A stretch of DNA of 64,000 nt. Source: Orbaceae bacterium BiB (GTDB lineage: Bacteria; Pseudomonadota; Gammaproteobacteria; Enterobacterales; Orbaceae). A model generated the notes under the pieces. That model worked only from the letters and a program-made list of their open reading frames with translations. It was not told the origin of the DNA and made no database searches. The translations under genes and the position numbers were made by a program. Within the stretch, counting starts at the first letter, position 1. Every line of letters starts with the position of its first letter. Where the stretch lies: NCBI GenBank assembly GCA_036251205.1, contig CP133958.1, positions 2,779,210 through 2,843,209 on the forward strand, written 5' to 3'. Positions 7,888 through 15,505 of the stretch are shown piece after piece.

Positions 7888-9033
7888 TTAACTAGCCGAT
7901 TTATTGATTGAAGTATTTCCATCATATTCTTTTAAATAGCTGCCATAATGTCGGAACAGCATTTCAGGTCCTTTGTGTCCCATTTGTTTAGACAGCCAGA
8001 AAAGGTTTACACCTTGACTTATGTGACTTGTTGCAAAAGTATGGCGCGTTTGATATGGATTTCTGTATCGAATACCTGAACGTTTTAATGTTGGTACCCA
8101 TGCTTTTTTTCGGATCGCGTCAGCGCTAGCCCATCCAGCTTTTGTCTTTGTATCCAAAAAGATGTATTCATTGCCCAATACTCGATATTTCTTTTGATTA
8201 GATAAAGCGGATAGTGCTTGCGTATTTAATTCTATAGTCCTGGTACCTGCTTTTGTTTTTGTTGTTTTCTCAATACCGATTACTCGAGCTGAATTGATAT
8301 TAATTGTTGCATTGGAAAAGTCGATATCTTTCCATTTTACTGCACATAGTTCACTTGATCTTAGCCCGGTAGCAAATGCAAATTTGAATAAATTATAATG
8401 CTGCTCATCGTTGCAAGAGTTCAATATTAATTCAATTTCATTAGGTGAAAACGGATCAACAACATAGTCATCCTTGTTTTTGTCATTTTCAGCATTGTGA
8501 TAGCGTGATACCGATATTGAAGAAACTGGATTAATCGGAATTAAGCCATCGATAACCGCATCATCTAATGAGGACTTTAGAAAAGATAAAATATTACGCT
8601 TAGTTTTTAATGATGATGTTTGCTCTTGAATCCAGTTTTTAATAATACCTGCAGTCAGTTCAGTAACAAAAATATCATGCAAATAACTAAGTGCATTAAC
8701 ACATTTTTTATATCCATTAATTGTTGATGGTGACAGTTGTCTTTTGCAACATAGATCAATATAGTTATTCAATGAATTTAGGACTGTTAATCCTTTACTC
8801 GAGTAACCGAATGTTTTTAATTTTTGAGAGGTTGGGAAATAATCAGCATAGTTGAAAGTATTCCTCTCTATATTGTTGATTATTTCACCGCGTAAACGTT
8901 CAGCATATTTTATATTTGATGCGGTAACTGGCAGGCCCTTTAACGGCTCACGACAAAGAACACCTTTATAAGTAAAGGTGATCGTTATCGTTTTACTTGT
9001 CGTATGTTCACGAACTGTTACGCCACGCGGCAT
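7888..9033 (-). CDS. int: Prophage tyrosine integrase
   Basis: A lambda-type tyrosine recombinase that integrates the phage at ssrA. Starting at MPRGVTV (9033) gives 381 residues; an in-frame ATG at 9057 lies inside the upstream xis gene. The N-terminal arm-binding domain (about 1-70) is followed by a SAM-like core-binding domain (about 85-175) and the catalytic domain. R225 (GLRSSELC), R330 (YQTRHTFA), H353 (QMGHKGP) and Y363 (RHYGSY) form the visible catalytic set. Its last codons lie about 125 bp from attL. It is the distal gene of the leftward operon and overlaps xis slightly, as in many lambdoid phages. Confidence 0.93.
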   Translation of the reverse strand: MPRGVTVREHTTSKTITITFTYKGVLCREPLKGLPVTASNIKYAERLRGEIINNIERNTFNYADYFPTSQKLKTFGYSSKGLTVLNSLNNYIDLCCKRQLSPSTINGYKKCVNALSYLHDIFVTELTAGIIKNWIQEQTSSLKTKRNILSFLKSSLDDAVIDGLIPINPVSSISVSRYHNAENDKNKDDYVVDPFSPNEIELILNSCNDEQHYNLFKFAFATGLRSSELCAVKWKDIDFSNATININSARVIGIEKTTKTKAGTRTIELNTQALSALSNQKKYRVLGNEYIFLDTKTKAGWASADAIRKKAWVPTLKRSGIRYRNPYQTRHTFATSHISQGVNLFWLSKQMGHKGPEMLFRHYGSYLKEYDGNTSINKSAS

Positions 9034-9218
9034 TTTTGCTTTTCCTTGCCTTTCCATTCATCCACCGCCACAATATCAACCTGTCTCTCTTTGATCCCCG
9101 ATACTTTAAAAACATGAACTCCTTGCGCCCATATCCCCCGTTTTAGCCTTAAATTAACAGCGTTAACAGTATCTCCAAAGTCATTGCAATATTTGCTTAA
9201 AGGTAAATAACGTATCAT
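9018..9218 (-). CDS. xis: Excisionase-like protein
   Basis: A 66-residue basic protein with the winged-helix excisionase layout: MIRYLPLSKYCNDFGDTV, then WAQGVHVFKVSG and the C-terminal VDIVAVDEW strand-helix. Such proteins bind attachment-site DNA and direct the integrase towards excision. It overlaps the start of int by about 16 bp. Position, size and motif agree, though the family is divergent. Confidence 0.7.
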   Translation of the reverse strand: MIRYLPLSKYCNDFGDTVNAVNLRLKRGIWAQGVHVFKVSGIKERQVDIVAVDEWKGKEKQKCRVA

Positions 9219-9269
9219 AATTCTTACTCCAAATACTCCACAGAATTTCTAAAAAATTGTTATCTGCAA

Positions 9270-9590
9270 TTAACAATTACTAATTTCTACTACTTTAATT
9301 TTTACTGGCTCAACCAACTGGTACTGACCCAAGATCTGTATTTCACCTTTGATGTGATTGTAACAAGAGGCAGTTTGATCCAGATAGTCGATTTGAATCA
9401 GCTGTAATATTTGTTTGTTATGCTTGAAATATTGATACGGTTTAATATCTGATAATCTAATTGTTTTGAGCTTGTCTATTTCTTTAACAATATTTGCATG
9501 ACTTACACAAACAACATTATCGCCATTGAATAATCTGAAATTGGTAAGAGGTAGATTCTCAAGCACCTCAATAATTTCTTTTTTGTTCAT
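9270..9590 (-). CDS. Phage hypothetical protein in the leftward operon
   Basis: A 106-residue protein I do not recognise. It is acidic to neutral, without membrane segments or obvious motifs. The segment RLSDIKPYQYFKHNKQILQLIQIDYLDQT suggests a small beta-rich fold. It lies 2 bp after the adenine methylase gene and 50 bp before xis, so it belongs to the leftward early operon. Such genes in lambdoid phages are often accessory. Confidence 0.6.
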   Translation of the reverse strand: MNKKEIIEVLENLPLTNFRLFNGDNVVCVSHANIVKEIDKLKTIRLSDIKPYQYFKHNKQILQLIQIDYLDQTASCYNHIKGEIQILGQYQLVEPVKIKVVEISNC

Positions 9591-9592
9591 AA

Positions 9593-10408
9593 TTACTCCT
9601 TAATCCATAAACATTCAGTTCGCAATCCAGTACCACGACCTGCAGATATTTGCGCTTGCTTGGTATGTTTCGACCAATCTTTTAATAAATCGTTGTATAG
9701 ATCACTGTCATATCCAGATATAACGACTCGGCCTTTTAAAGTTTGAACAAAAGTTAAAAGTTCAACATGATCTTGCTCACTCATTTCAAATGAATAAGCT
9801 CTATCACCCATTTTCCGTGTCGAGTGTAAATAGGGGGGATCAATATAATGCAAGGTTGTTGGTGTATCATGATTTAACATAACCGTCATTGCCGGTCTGT
9901 TTTCAATAATAACACCAGCAAAGTGTTCACCAACACATGCAATATTGGCTGGAAATCTTGTCCATAAATGAGAGGCTAACGAATATTCGCGTTTACTATC
10001 AATCCTGAATCCAGTTGTTTGTTTTGTTGCACCCGCTGATCCAAATCCCATGCATGCTCTAATTACTGTTCGTCTGGCCAACTCGATATTATCATCTGTT
10101 GGTTTATACGCTAGACAGAACTCATCGCGATGATAAGGCGTTAAAATACACAGTTCTTGTAAGCGTTCTCTTTGTTCTTTATTTTGCAATACTCGGAATA
10201 GATTAACGATCTCACCATCTACATCATTATAAACCTCAGCATAACTGCGAGGTTTGCGTAATAACACACCTGCAGCACCTCCAAACGGTTCAACATAACA
10301 AGTATGTTCTTTAAAAAAACCGATGATCCAAGGAGCTATTCTCCATTTACCACCATGATATCGAATCGCCGGATGTTTAATTTTGTATTCTATATCTTGC
10401 ATAATCAC
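9593..10408 (-). CDS. DNA adenine methylase, D12 class
   Basis: A 271-residue N6-adenine methyltransferase of the MethyltransfD12 (Dam) class. The AdoMet-binding region includes IRYHGGKWRIAPWI (about residues 15-28) and EPFGGAAGVLLRKP (40-53). The catalytic motif IV DPPY is at 190-193. In phages such enzymes protect DNA from host restriction or alter methylation-controlled expression. It overlaps the HD hydrolase gene by 4 bp, indicating coupled translation. The target sequence is not deducible. It is one of three adenine-type methylases in this prophage. Confidence 0.87.
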   Translation of the reverse strand: MIMQDIEYKIKHPAIRYHGGKWRIAPWIIGFFKEHTCYVEPFGGAAGVLLRKPRSYAEVYNDVDGEIVNLFRVLQNKEQRERLQELCILTPYHRDEFCLAYKPTDDNIELARRTVIRACMGFGSAGATKQTTGFRIDSKREYSLASHLWTRFPANIACVGEHFAGVIIENRPAMTVMLNHDTPTTLHYIDPPYLHSTRKMGDRAYSFEMSEQDHVELLTFVQTLKGRVVISGYDSDLYNDLLKDWSKHTKQAQISAGRGTGLRTECLWIKE

Positions 10409-10926
10409 TCCACATTAGTTAATTCTTCGTAACGGCGAATAAATCGATTAAATGCAATATTTGATGGTTGAGGTTCAATTTTTCGTTGAAGTAGTGGTAT
10501 GCCATTTAAAATGGGCCAATCTTTGCCGTCATTGGCTAAATCTCGGTGCTCTGTTGCTAACATGATAAGATCAGCTTTTTTAACCTCTAGCGATTCGATT
10601 AAAGGTAAGTTAAATTTTTGTCTAACGACTAAATCAACACTCTTTTCCATCTGTTGATAATCAGGCAATAGCTTTTTAAGGGGGGAGGGGATATCTTTGC
10701 AATATGCTTCTACAGCATCATGTAATAGAGCTTCTAATGCGAATTTAGCCGGCACAATATGGCTACATTCAACACAATGTTGAGCTACACTGTAAAATCG
10801 TTCTAACTGACCAGCGAAACGACATTCATGTGATAATGCTTTTGCAATATCAGTGATGTTAATTGATTCAATACTAGGTTTTGAGTAGTCGAAATGACTG
10901 CCCGAATAGGTTGTTAACCAGGTCAT
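10405..10926 (-). CDS. HD-domain phosphohydrolase, YfbR-like
   Basis: A 173-residue HD-superfamily protein similar to phage relatives of the 5'-deoxynucleotidase YfbR. Metal ligands are visible: H50 (SVAQH), H69-D70 (EALLHDAVEAY) and D78 (KDIPSPLK). Start MTWLTTYSG at 10926 is chosen because it follows the Shine-Dalgarno GTGGAGTAT; the longer frame to 10959 adds an unrelated leader. The likely role is to hydrolyse nucleoside monophosphates and tune nucleotide pools during infection. It overlaps the methylase by 4 bp. Confidence 0.82.
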   Translation of the reverse strand: MTWLTTYSGSHFDYSKPSIESINITDIAKALSHECRFAGQLERFYSVAQHCVECSHIVPAKFALEALLHDAVEAYCKDIPSPLKKLLPDYQQMEKSVDLVVRQKFNLPLIESLEVKKADLIMLATEHRDLANDGKDWPILNGIPLLQRKIEPQPSNIAFNRFIRRYEELTNVE

Positions 10927-10930
10927 ATAT

Positions 10931-10961
10931 ACTCCACATGTTGTTATTAACGTCTGCACTC
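10931..10961 (-). promoter_or_regulatory. Conserved phage leader motif before the HD gene
   Basis: On the minus strand GAGTGCAGAC (10961-10952) is followed by GTGGAGTAT just before ATG 10926. The same 10-mer occurs six times in the prophage. A short frame through it reads ...TSADVNNNMWSIYD, sharing SAD and WSI residues with the leader before rdgC. Confidence 0.55.
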
Positions 10962-11077
10962 GTTAGTTTGTGCCGGTTACGCTTATCCGGCGTCATTACT
11001 GCTACTTACCAACTTTCACAAGATAATGACCGCTCCGCTTCTGATTTAAGTACACACAACACGGCTTGCGTACCGAT

Positions 11078-11103
11078 CACTTAATAGATAGCGCTATTAA
11101 GTG
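11078..11103. repeat. Perfect 10-bp inverted repeat between the HD gene and the tRNA
   Basis: CACTTAATAG and CTATTAAGTG surround a 6-base spacer. There is no T-run, so it is more likely an operator or RNA stem than a terminator. The 265 bp from 10927 to 11192 otherwise hold only the leader motif and no gene I can support. Confidence 0.45.
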
Positions 11104-11192
11104 CGTTAAATGACCCCTTAAATATATTGTCGCTATCAATTTATTTAAGCCGCAACTACTAACTAGTTGCAGGTCTTCTCTCTTTGGGTATA

Positions 11193-11269
11193 TGGTGCGC
11201 TATACAGGATTCGAACCTGTAACTGATACTTTAGAAGAGTATTGCTCTATCCAATTGAACTAATAGCGC
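11193..11269 (-). tRNA. tRNA-Arg, anticodon UCU
   Basis: Reading leftwards: acceptor GCGCTAT pairs with ATAGCGC, the D-arm is GTTCAATTGGATAGAGC, anticodon stem ATACT/AGTAT holds loop CTTCTAA with anticodon TCT, the T-arm is ACAGG-TTCGAAT-CCTGT, and CCA is encoded. It reads AGA, a common codon in this AT-rich DNA. It begins 2 bp after the rdgC stop on the same strand, so it is probably cut from the leftward early transcript. A tRNA inside an AT-rich phage may support expression of phage genes. Confidence 0.93.
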
Positions 11270-11271
11270 GT

Positions 11272-12150
11272 TTATTTAAAATTTGGCATTAACTCTTTAA
11301 ATAATTCGGAAAGCTCCTCCGCAATTAATAGAAAAGTCGCTTCAAAAACCTGATCTTGGTCCTCGTACTCAACATGCTCACATAGTTCATCACTATATTT
11401 AATGTTAGATAAAATAAGATTTTTATTAATTGTGAATGTTGTTCGCTCTTTGTATGACATAGTTAAGAGTGTTACAGTACGACCATCGTCTATGTAGCTA
11501 TGAAGATTACTTGATGTTAAGTCTTCATTTATGGCCTTGATTGTTCCGTTATCTAGTGGGTCAACTAATACGGCTGTATTTAAGATAGTAAAATATTTAG
11601 GCGCCTTATCTTCTTTGATCCAGTTCGTGAACTCATGCTCAACCGGATTATCAGTTGCAAGTGGTGTTATTTTTAAGGTACCAAGTAATTTTCTTAATAC
11701 TGATAGGCAATCTTCTGCTTTTTTATAGCTGGATGTTGCAACACCGATAAATTTATCTCGATAATTGATCCAGATGTATGTTTGACTAATATTAGTGAAA
11801 GCACGAGGTAATAAGTCCATCATTAGTTCATCTTTTAATGCTAGTCGCTGCGTTTTTTTAACTTTTTGCTGAGTTTGCTCCTCAACTTCTTTTACTTTTT
11901 TTGCAAGTTCTCGATTGACCACTGCAGCTGGTAATATTTTGCTTTCGGTTTGTACGGTAATGAGAGCATGTTCTTTAACTGTTAATAGCAGGTCTCCGTT
12001 TGAGAACGGTGAAATGAAGCCTGTTTTAACTGAATCAGTTGGGCCACACTCAATAAAAGCAGCATCTTGTAATAACTCATTAGTGATGTTAGAAATATTA
12101 CTATCATCATTAAATTGGTAAACAATTAGATCTTTAATATTGAATTTCAT
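11272..12150 (-). CDS. rdgC: Phage-borne RdgC-like recombination-associated protein
   Basis: A 292-residue homologue of RdgC, a ring-shaped DNA-binding protein that limits RecA activity and is found on chromosomes and some phages. Recognised by the N-terminal region (DAAFIECGPTDSVKTGFISP), LLTVKEHALITVQTESKILPAAVVNREL and the LLPRAF segment. It takes the place where lambdoid phages often keep red/gam-type recombination genes, none of which is visible here. The Shine-Dalgarno is GTGGAGTAT before ATG 12150. The phage tRNA-Arg follows 2 bp after its stop. Confidence 0.88.
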   Translation of the reverse strand: MKFNIKDLIVYQFNDDSNISNITNELLQDAAFIECGPTDSVKTGFISPFSNGDLLLTVKEHALITVQTESKILPAAVVNRELAKKVKEVEEQTQQKVKKTQRLALKDELMMDLLPRAFTNISQTYIWINYRDKFIGVATSSYKKAEDCLSVLRKLLGTLKITPLATDNPVEHEFTNWIKEDKAPKYFTILNTAVLVDPLDNGTIKAINEDLTSSNLHSYIDDGRTVTLLTMSYKERTTFTINKNLILSNIKYSDELCEHVEYEDQDQVFEATFLLIAEELSELFKELMPNFK

Positions 12151-12226
12151 TCTTAATACTCCACGTGTTAATTAATAAAACGCTCTGGTCTGCACTCCTA
12201 GAGCGTACGATGTTACTCCACTTCAT
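12134..12226 (-). CDS. Possible leader peptide before rdgC
   Basis: A 30-codon frame starting ATGAAGTGGAGT at 12226 runs through the conserved leader motif and overlaps the rdgC start by 17 bp. It contains the residues RSADQS and TWSI also seen in the leader frame before the HD gene. The pattern recalls the ash/Icd-like leader frames of enterobacterial phages. Translation is not proven. Confidence 0.3.
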   Translation of the reverse strand: MKWSNIVRSRSADQSVLLINTWSIKNEIQY

Positions 12227-12360
12227 AAGTAGGTAATCAGGAACAGCATTAACCAAATGTACTAGTTGCCTATCTTTATACTTGCTAGGCTCAAGTTCCT
12301 TGACAACCACGTACAAGGATTTAATATATATATAACCACGTATAAAATGAGGAATTTAAA

Positions 12361-12558
12361 ATGGAAAAACTAATTGCTGATACTTTGGCATTAAAACTAG
12401 CAGCAAAGATTATATTAACAGAGCCTAAAATAGTTATAAATAATCACTCTCCTGATGCTGCAGCTAATTCATTAGCTGATTTTGTTAAAACGTTATCTGA
12501 ACGTTTTCAAAAAGATTTAGACAGTAGAGTTAGCTCTGGTTGTTTGGATAAGAGTTAA
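12361..12558 (+). CDS. Small phage hypothetical protein
   Basis: A 65-residue protein, mostly helical by composition (ADTLALKLAAKIILTEP, then DAAANSLADFVKTLSERF). ATG 12361 follows TGAGGAAT, a reasonable ribosome-binding site. It reads rightwards against the leftward operon and its end overlaps a convergent small gene (12530-12691) by 29 bp. I do not recognise a family; phage or transcriptional role unknown. Confidence 0.5.
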   Translation: MEKLIADTLALKLAAKIILTEPKIVINNHSPDAAANSLADFVKTLSERFQKDLDSRVSSGCLDKS

Positions 12559-12691
12559 TATAATCAATAGCCTTGCAAGCTTGTTCTGCTAATTGTTCTG
12601 CATTTAAATCTTGCTTGGCTATGCTCATCAACACTGCTTCCTTTATTTTTTCCTTGTCATCAAAGGAAAGGGTTTCTTTTTTTTCTGACAT
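12530..12691 (-). CDS. Small leftward early protein, 53 residues
   Basis: ATG at 12691 is preceded by a near-perfect Shine-Dalgarno (ATAGGAGGTTGT). The frame encodes a charged helical protein starting MSEKKETLSFDDKEKIKEAV and ending before TAA at 12530. It is the first frame after the predicted leftward promoter at 12768-12796, the place where lambdoid phages keep small early regulators or host-takeover proteins. No family is recognised. Its strong translation start is the main evidence. Confidence 0.6.
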   Translation of the reverse strand: MSEKKETLSFDDKEKIKEAVLMSIAKQDLNAEQLAEQACKAIDYINSYPNNQS

Positions 12692-12767
12692 ACAACCTCC
12701 TATATTAATAAAAATACATTTGGTTAATGCTGTTCCTGATTTTTAAAGAGCAATTTAATATAACTTA

Positions 12768-12796
12768 AATTTAAGATATCTTAAGTTAATTGTCAA
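12768..12796 (-). promoter_or_regulatory. Leftward early promoter PL with CI/Cro operator
   Basis: On the minus strand TTGACA (12796-12791), 17 bp, then TAAATT (12773-12768) form a strong sigma-70 promoter. Within it, 12771-12784 reads TTAAG-ATAT-CTTAA, the same palindrome as the two sites in the CI-Cro intergenic region, so CI should repress this promoter. Confidence 0.75.
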
Positions 12797-12833
12797 ATTT
12801 TTTTTAAGTGGAGTTGATTTTATTTTGTGGATA

Positions 12834-12859
12834 TAAAAAAACTGCCTTATAGGCAGTTT
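12834..12859 (-). terminator. Terminator after the repressor-linked gene
   Basis: Stem AAACTGCCT / AGGCAGTTT with a 3-base loop. On the minus strand it is followed by a run of T, about 20 bp after the stop of the 302-residue gene, closing the CI transcript before PL. Confidence 0.8.
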
Positions 12860-12877
12860 AAAAAGTTAGAACTTTTA

Positions 12878-13786
12878 TTAGCTAGGTAAATTCATTTGTT
12901 CTGGAGGCTCTATTTTTTCATTTACTTTGAGTATTTTATACGATGTATGCAATTTCCCGGCTGAAAACCATTGAGACACATTAGCTGTTACTTTTAGAAT
13001 ATCACCTTTTGCAAAAGTAATGAGTCTATTATCTATTTTTTTCAAAAAATCTTTATCTTCAATTGTCGCTTTAATCACAAAAGAGCCTGTGCTAAAACTC
13101 CATAGCCTATCTTCTTTAAAAGATATACTATCTAAATAAAGAACCATGTCAACATTTTCATCCGTAATAATATTTTCTTCTTCTTTTGGGGTATAAAACA
13201 ATTGAGATTCTTTTTTATTAACTGCTATAAACGTTTTTCCTTCATCAATAGTCGAAGCAAATGAGTCTATTCCTTCTCTTTCTAAAGGCTTTTTTATGAA
13301 CCCTTCAAGAGCTTGTCTCAGTTTATAATTTTTATATAGTTCAACAACAGCAATTTCAAATTTTCTATAATCTTCACCGATATAGATGGTTACATTATCG
13401 TTATCTGTTGGAACGATCTTTGTAATTGAACGACCATTTACCCACTTAATCAGTTGGATAATTCCATCTCGCCCTAATTTACCAATTCCTATTACCCCAA
13501 CAACATTTAATGCTGCTGTAACTCCAGATCCAGTTAAAAAGCGTACTATATCACCAATAATTTCTGACATAATCGAAAAGTCTATACCAAATGAGCCTTC
13601 TCGAAATGATGCCTTTACTTTTATTGACATTTTAGTCTTTGGTCCATATATATGTTTAGCTGTTATATCAATAGCATCCGAAAGAGACATTAAAGCAGGT
13701 GCCAGATCTCTTATCTCCATTTGATGATTATCTAATATTGGACCGTCGTATAATATTCTAAATTTCATTTCTTCAGATGTACCCAT
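12878..13786 (-). CDS. Unknown protein co-transcribed with the CI repressor
   Basis: A 302-residue protein of no family I recognise. Residues about 75-115 are hydrophobic and glycine-rich (IGDIVRFLTGSG, NVVGVIGIGKLG), suggesting a membrane-associating helix between an N-terminal domain and a charged C-terminal beta-rich domain. It lies 54 bp downstream of the CI gene on the same strand and ends at its own terminator. It should therefore be expressed from the lysogen, the usual position of lysogenic-conversion or superinfection-exclusion genes. That role is inferred from position only. Confidence 0.6.
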   Translation of the reverse strand: MGTSEEMKFRILYDGPILDNHQMEIRDLAPALMSLSDAIDITAKHIYGPKTKMSIKVKASFREGSFGIDFSIMSEIIGDIVRFLTGSGVTAALNVVGVIGIGKLGRDGIIQLIKWVNGRSITKIVPTDNDNVTIYIGEDYRKFEIAVVELYKNYKLRQALEGFIKKPLEREGIDSFASTIDEGKTFIAVNKKESQLFYTPKEEENIITDENVDMVLYLDSISFKEDRLWSFSTGSFVIKATIEDKDFLKKIDNRLITFAKGDILKVTANVSQWFSAGKLHTSYKILKVNEKIEPPEQMNLPS

Positions 13787-13840
13787 AAAATGGTTCCTAT
13801 TCCAGTATATATTATGATTACTGTAATAATAAACAGTATT

Positions 13841-14491
13841 TTATCTTTTTCTTCTAAAAATATGATGTTCGATCATCGTTCCGACAATTCGTATTTGTTG
13901 TTTTAAGCTGCTCATTGTAGTGTAATCAGGATTCAATGGAATTAGTTCAAATTGTAATCGTTCATACTCATCATGCCCTAGTTCCCTATATTTTTTGAAT
14001 GTAGCTTCTTCTTCTCCATTCATAGCAACAACGAACTCACCAGGAAGAGGGAGAACATTTGGATCAATAATTACAATGTCACCTTCTTTGAATTCCGGCT
14101 CCATTGAGTCTCCCTTTATCGTCAGTGCAAAAGCTTGATCCGATAAATCCGAAGACGCCATAACATACTCAAACCCAGTTGAGTCTCTTAATTCACAGCT
14201 TTCAGTCCATAAGCCAGCTTGGACATAGCTTATCAATGGTACTTTATGTAAATTTAATTTTGCAGGAACAACATTTGATTCAGATCCTCCATTTAATAAC
14301 CATGCGAAATCGCATTCTAAGGCTATGGATAAATCAAATAAATTCTTAGCACTAGGGGACGTTATATCTGACTCCCACTGAGATATAGCTGCATCAGTGA
14401 CACCTTTCATTGATTTGGCAACGTCTTTTTGTGTTACTTTTAATTCTTTGCGTCTTTTTTTAATTCTGCTGCCAATAGTTTCCAATGCCAT
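13841..14491 (-). CDS. cI: CI-type phage repressor with self-cleaving S24 domain
   Basis: A 216-residue repressor. An XRE helix-turn-helix occupies about residues 8-62 (TQKDVAKSMKGVTDAAISQWE). The C-terminal LexA-like S24 domain has the cleavage site A92-G93 (VQAG), nucleophile S129 (GDSMEPEF) and a lysine at 166 or 167. It should hold the lysogen and be cleaved with RecA during SOS. The start at 14491 is chosen because GGAGGAATTT precedes it. It is divergent from cro, with TTAAG-N4-CTTAA operators between. Confidence 0.93.
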   Translation of the reverse strand: MALETIGSRIKKRRKELKVTQKDVAKSMKGVTDAAISQWESDITSPSAKNLFDLSIALECDFAWLLNGGSESNVVPAKLNLHKVPLISYVQAGLWTESCELRDSTGFEYVMASSDLSDQAFALTIKGDSMEPEFKEGDIVIIDPNVLPLPGEFVVAMNGEEEATFKKYRELGHDEYERLQFELIPLNPDYTTMSSLKQQIRIVGTMIEHHIFRRKR

Positions 14492-14508
14492 AAATTCCTC
14501 CACGATAT

Positions 14509-14522
14509 TTAAGTTATCTTAA
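14509..14522. promoter_or_regulatory. CI/Cro operator near the cI start
   Basis: TTAAG-TTAT-CTTAA, one of three identical-arm palindromes in the prophage. It is 18 bp before the cI start codon, suited to autoregulation of the repressor promoter. Confidence 0.7.
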
Positions 14523-14528
14523 CTTATA

Positions 14529-14557
14529 TTGACTTAATAATCCTTTATGTATAGAAT
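14529..14557 (+). promoter_or_regulatory. Rightward early promoter PR
   Basis: TTGACT (14529-14534), 17 bp, then TAGAAT (14552-14557). The expected start point falls inside the operator at 14558-14571, so repressor binding would block it. It drives cro and the replication genes. Confidence 0.65.
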
Positions 14558-14571
14558 TTAAGTATTCTTAA
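14558..14571. promoter_or_regulatory. CI/Cro operator at PR
   Basis: TTAAG-TATT-CTTAA overlaps the predicted PR transcription start and ends 17 bp before the cro ATG. Arms are identical to the operators at 14509 and 12771. Confidence 0.7.
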
Positions 14572-14588
14572 TTAATGAGGTGATTTTA

Positions 14589-14768
14589 ATGTTAAAAAAA
14601 ACAGTTCTAGACTATTTCAAACACAAAAAAAATATTGCTAGCGTTTTAAAATTAAGTCCATCTGCCGTATCACAATGGGGTGAAATAATTCCTGAAAAAA
14701 ACGCATATCGTATTCAGGATCTGACTAATGGTGAATTAAAAGTTGATCCTAAATTATATCGTAATTAA
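14589..14768 (+). CDS. cro: Cro-like repressor
   Basis: A 59-residue Cro-type protein (MLKKTVLDYFKHKKNIASVL, then LSPSAVSQWGEIIPEKNAYR). The helix-turn-helix is about residues 13-35 and the LxxSxxAVSQWGE pattern is typical of Cro/YdaS-like regulators. The ATG at 14589 follows GAGGTGA and is preferred to the in-frame GTG at 14580. Divergent from cI across shared operators, it should compete at the same sites and favour lytic growth. Confidence 0.85.
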   Translation: MLKKTVLDYFKHKKNIASVLKLSPSAVSQWGEIIPEKNAYRIQDLTNGELKVDPKLYRN

Positions 14769-14800
14769 TTCAGTAACAACCACAAATATAGGGAGTACAT

Positions 14801-15286
14801 GTGGACAATAGAAATTATCCTACACCGCCGGAAATAACCGATGCTATTCATAAGTTGATTACATCGTTTGACGGTAAATATCCGGCTATGGCTAGTCGAT
14901 TAGATCCAGAGTCTGGTACCGAAAATGCACTTCGTAATCGCGTCAGACAGTTAAACGGTCAGATGGTACCACTTGGAATGGCATTAGAAATGGAAGCAGA
15001 AGCCAATTCTAATGTTATTACAGAAGCGATAGCAAAATACCGAGGTGGTGTGTTTGTGAAGTTACCAGAATTTGAAGATCTGGACAACGATGAACTGTTA
15101 AAAAAATTTAATGAATTAATGTCTGGGCTTGGTGATTTTTGTCGGCAGCATAACCAATTTACATCTGATGGTGTGTTGGATAGCAAAGAGAAGAAAGCAT
15201 TAAAATTAACGTCTTATAACATTCAGTGCCGATTAAGTGAAATTTTAGTAATAACTGATTTGATATTTGGAAAGGGTGACCGATAG
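14801..15286 (+). CDS. CII-like phage regulatory protein, YmfL type
   Basis: A 161-residue protein resembling the phage regulatory CII family (YmfL/CP76-like). The N-terminal region has ITDAIHKLITSFDGKYPAMA and an RVRQLNGQMVPLGMAL segment where a helix-turn-helix is expected. The rest is helical with DELLKKFNELMSGLGDFCRQ. It starts with GTG 14801 after ATAGGGAG. Directly downstream of cro, it probably helps set the lysogeny decision by activating the repressor, as CII does. Confidence 0.65.
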   Translation: MDNRNYPTPPEITDAIHKLITSFDGKYPAMASRLDPESGTENALRNRVRQLNGQMVPLGMALEMEAEANSNVITEAIAKYRGGVFVKLPEFEDLDNDELLKKFNELMSGLGDFCRQHNQFTSDGVLDSKEKKALKLTSYNIQCRLSEILVITDLIFGKGDR

Positions 15287-15343
15287 CGAATTTTGCAGAA
15301 GCACTATCGGTCGATGCGAAAACACTGTGGAGTATTAGTCGCA

Positions 15344-15505
15344 ATGAAGAGTTTAACATTAAATAACACGATAACGCAATTACGTTATAAAAAATCGGGC
15401 AATTCATGTTTTCAATATGAAGCTATGATAAATAATCGATGGCACCCTGTAACCCACAAAATCGTTAAATACTTGTGGGCGTCGTTCAAAAGGATGGATG
15501 CATGA
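15344..15505 (+). CDS. Small phage protein before gene O
   Basis: A 53-residue basic protein. ATG 15344 (MKSLTLNNTITQLRY) follows GTGGAGTATTAG, the same ribosome-binding motif used by several genes of this phage. A longer frame back to 15293 overlaps no better signal. Its TGA overlaps the ATG of the next gene, so translation is probably coupled to replication gene O. No family is recognised. Confidence 0.55.
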   Translation: MKSLTLNNTITQLRYKKSGNSCFQYEAMINNRWHPVTHKIVKYLWASFKRMDA

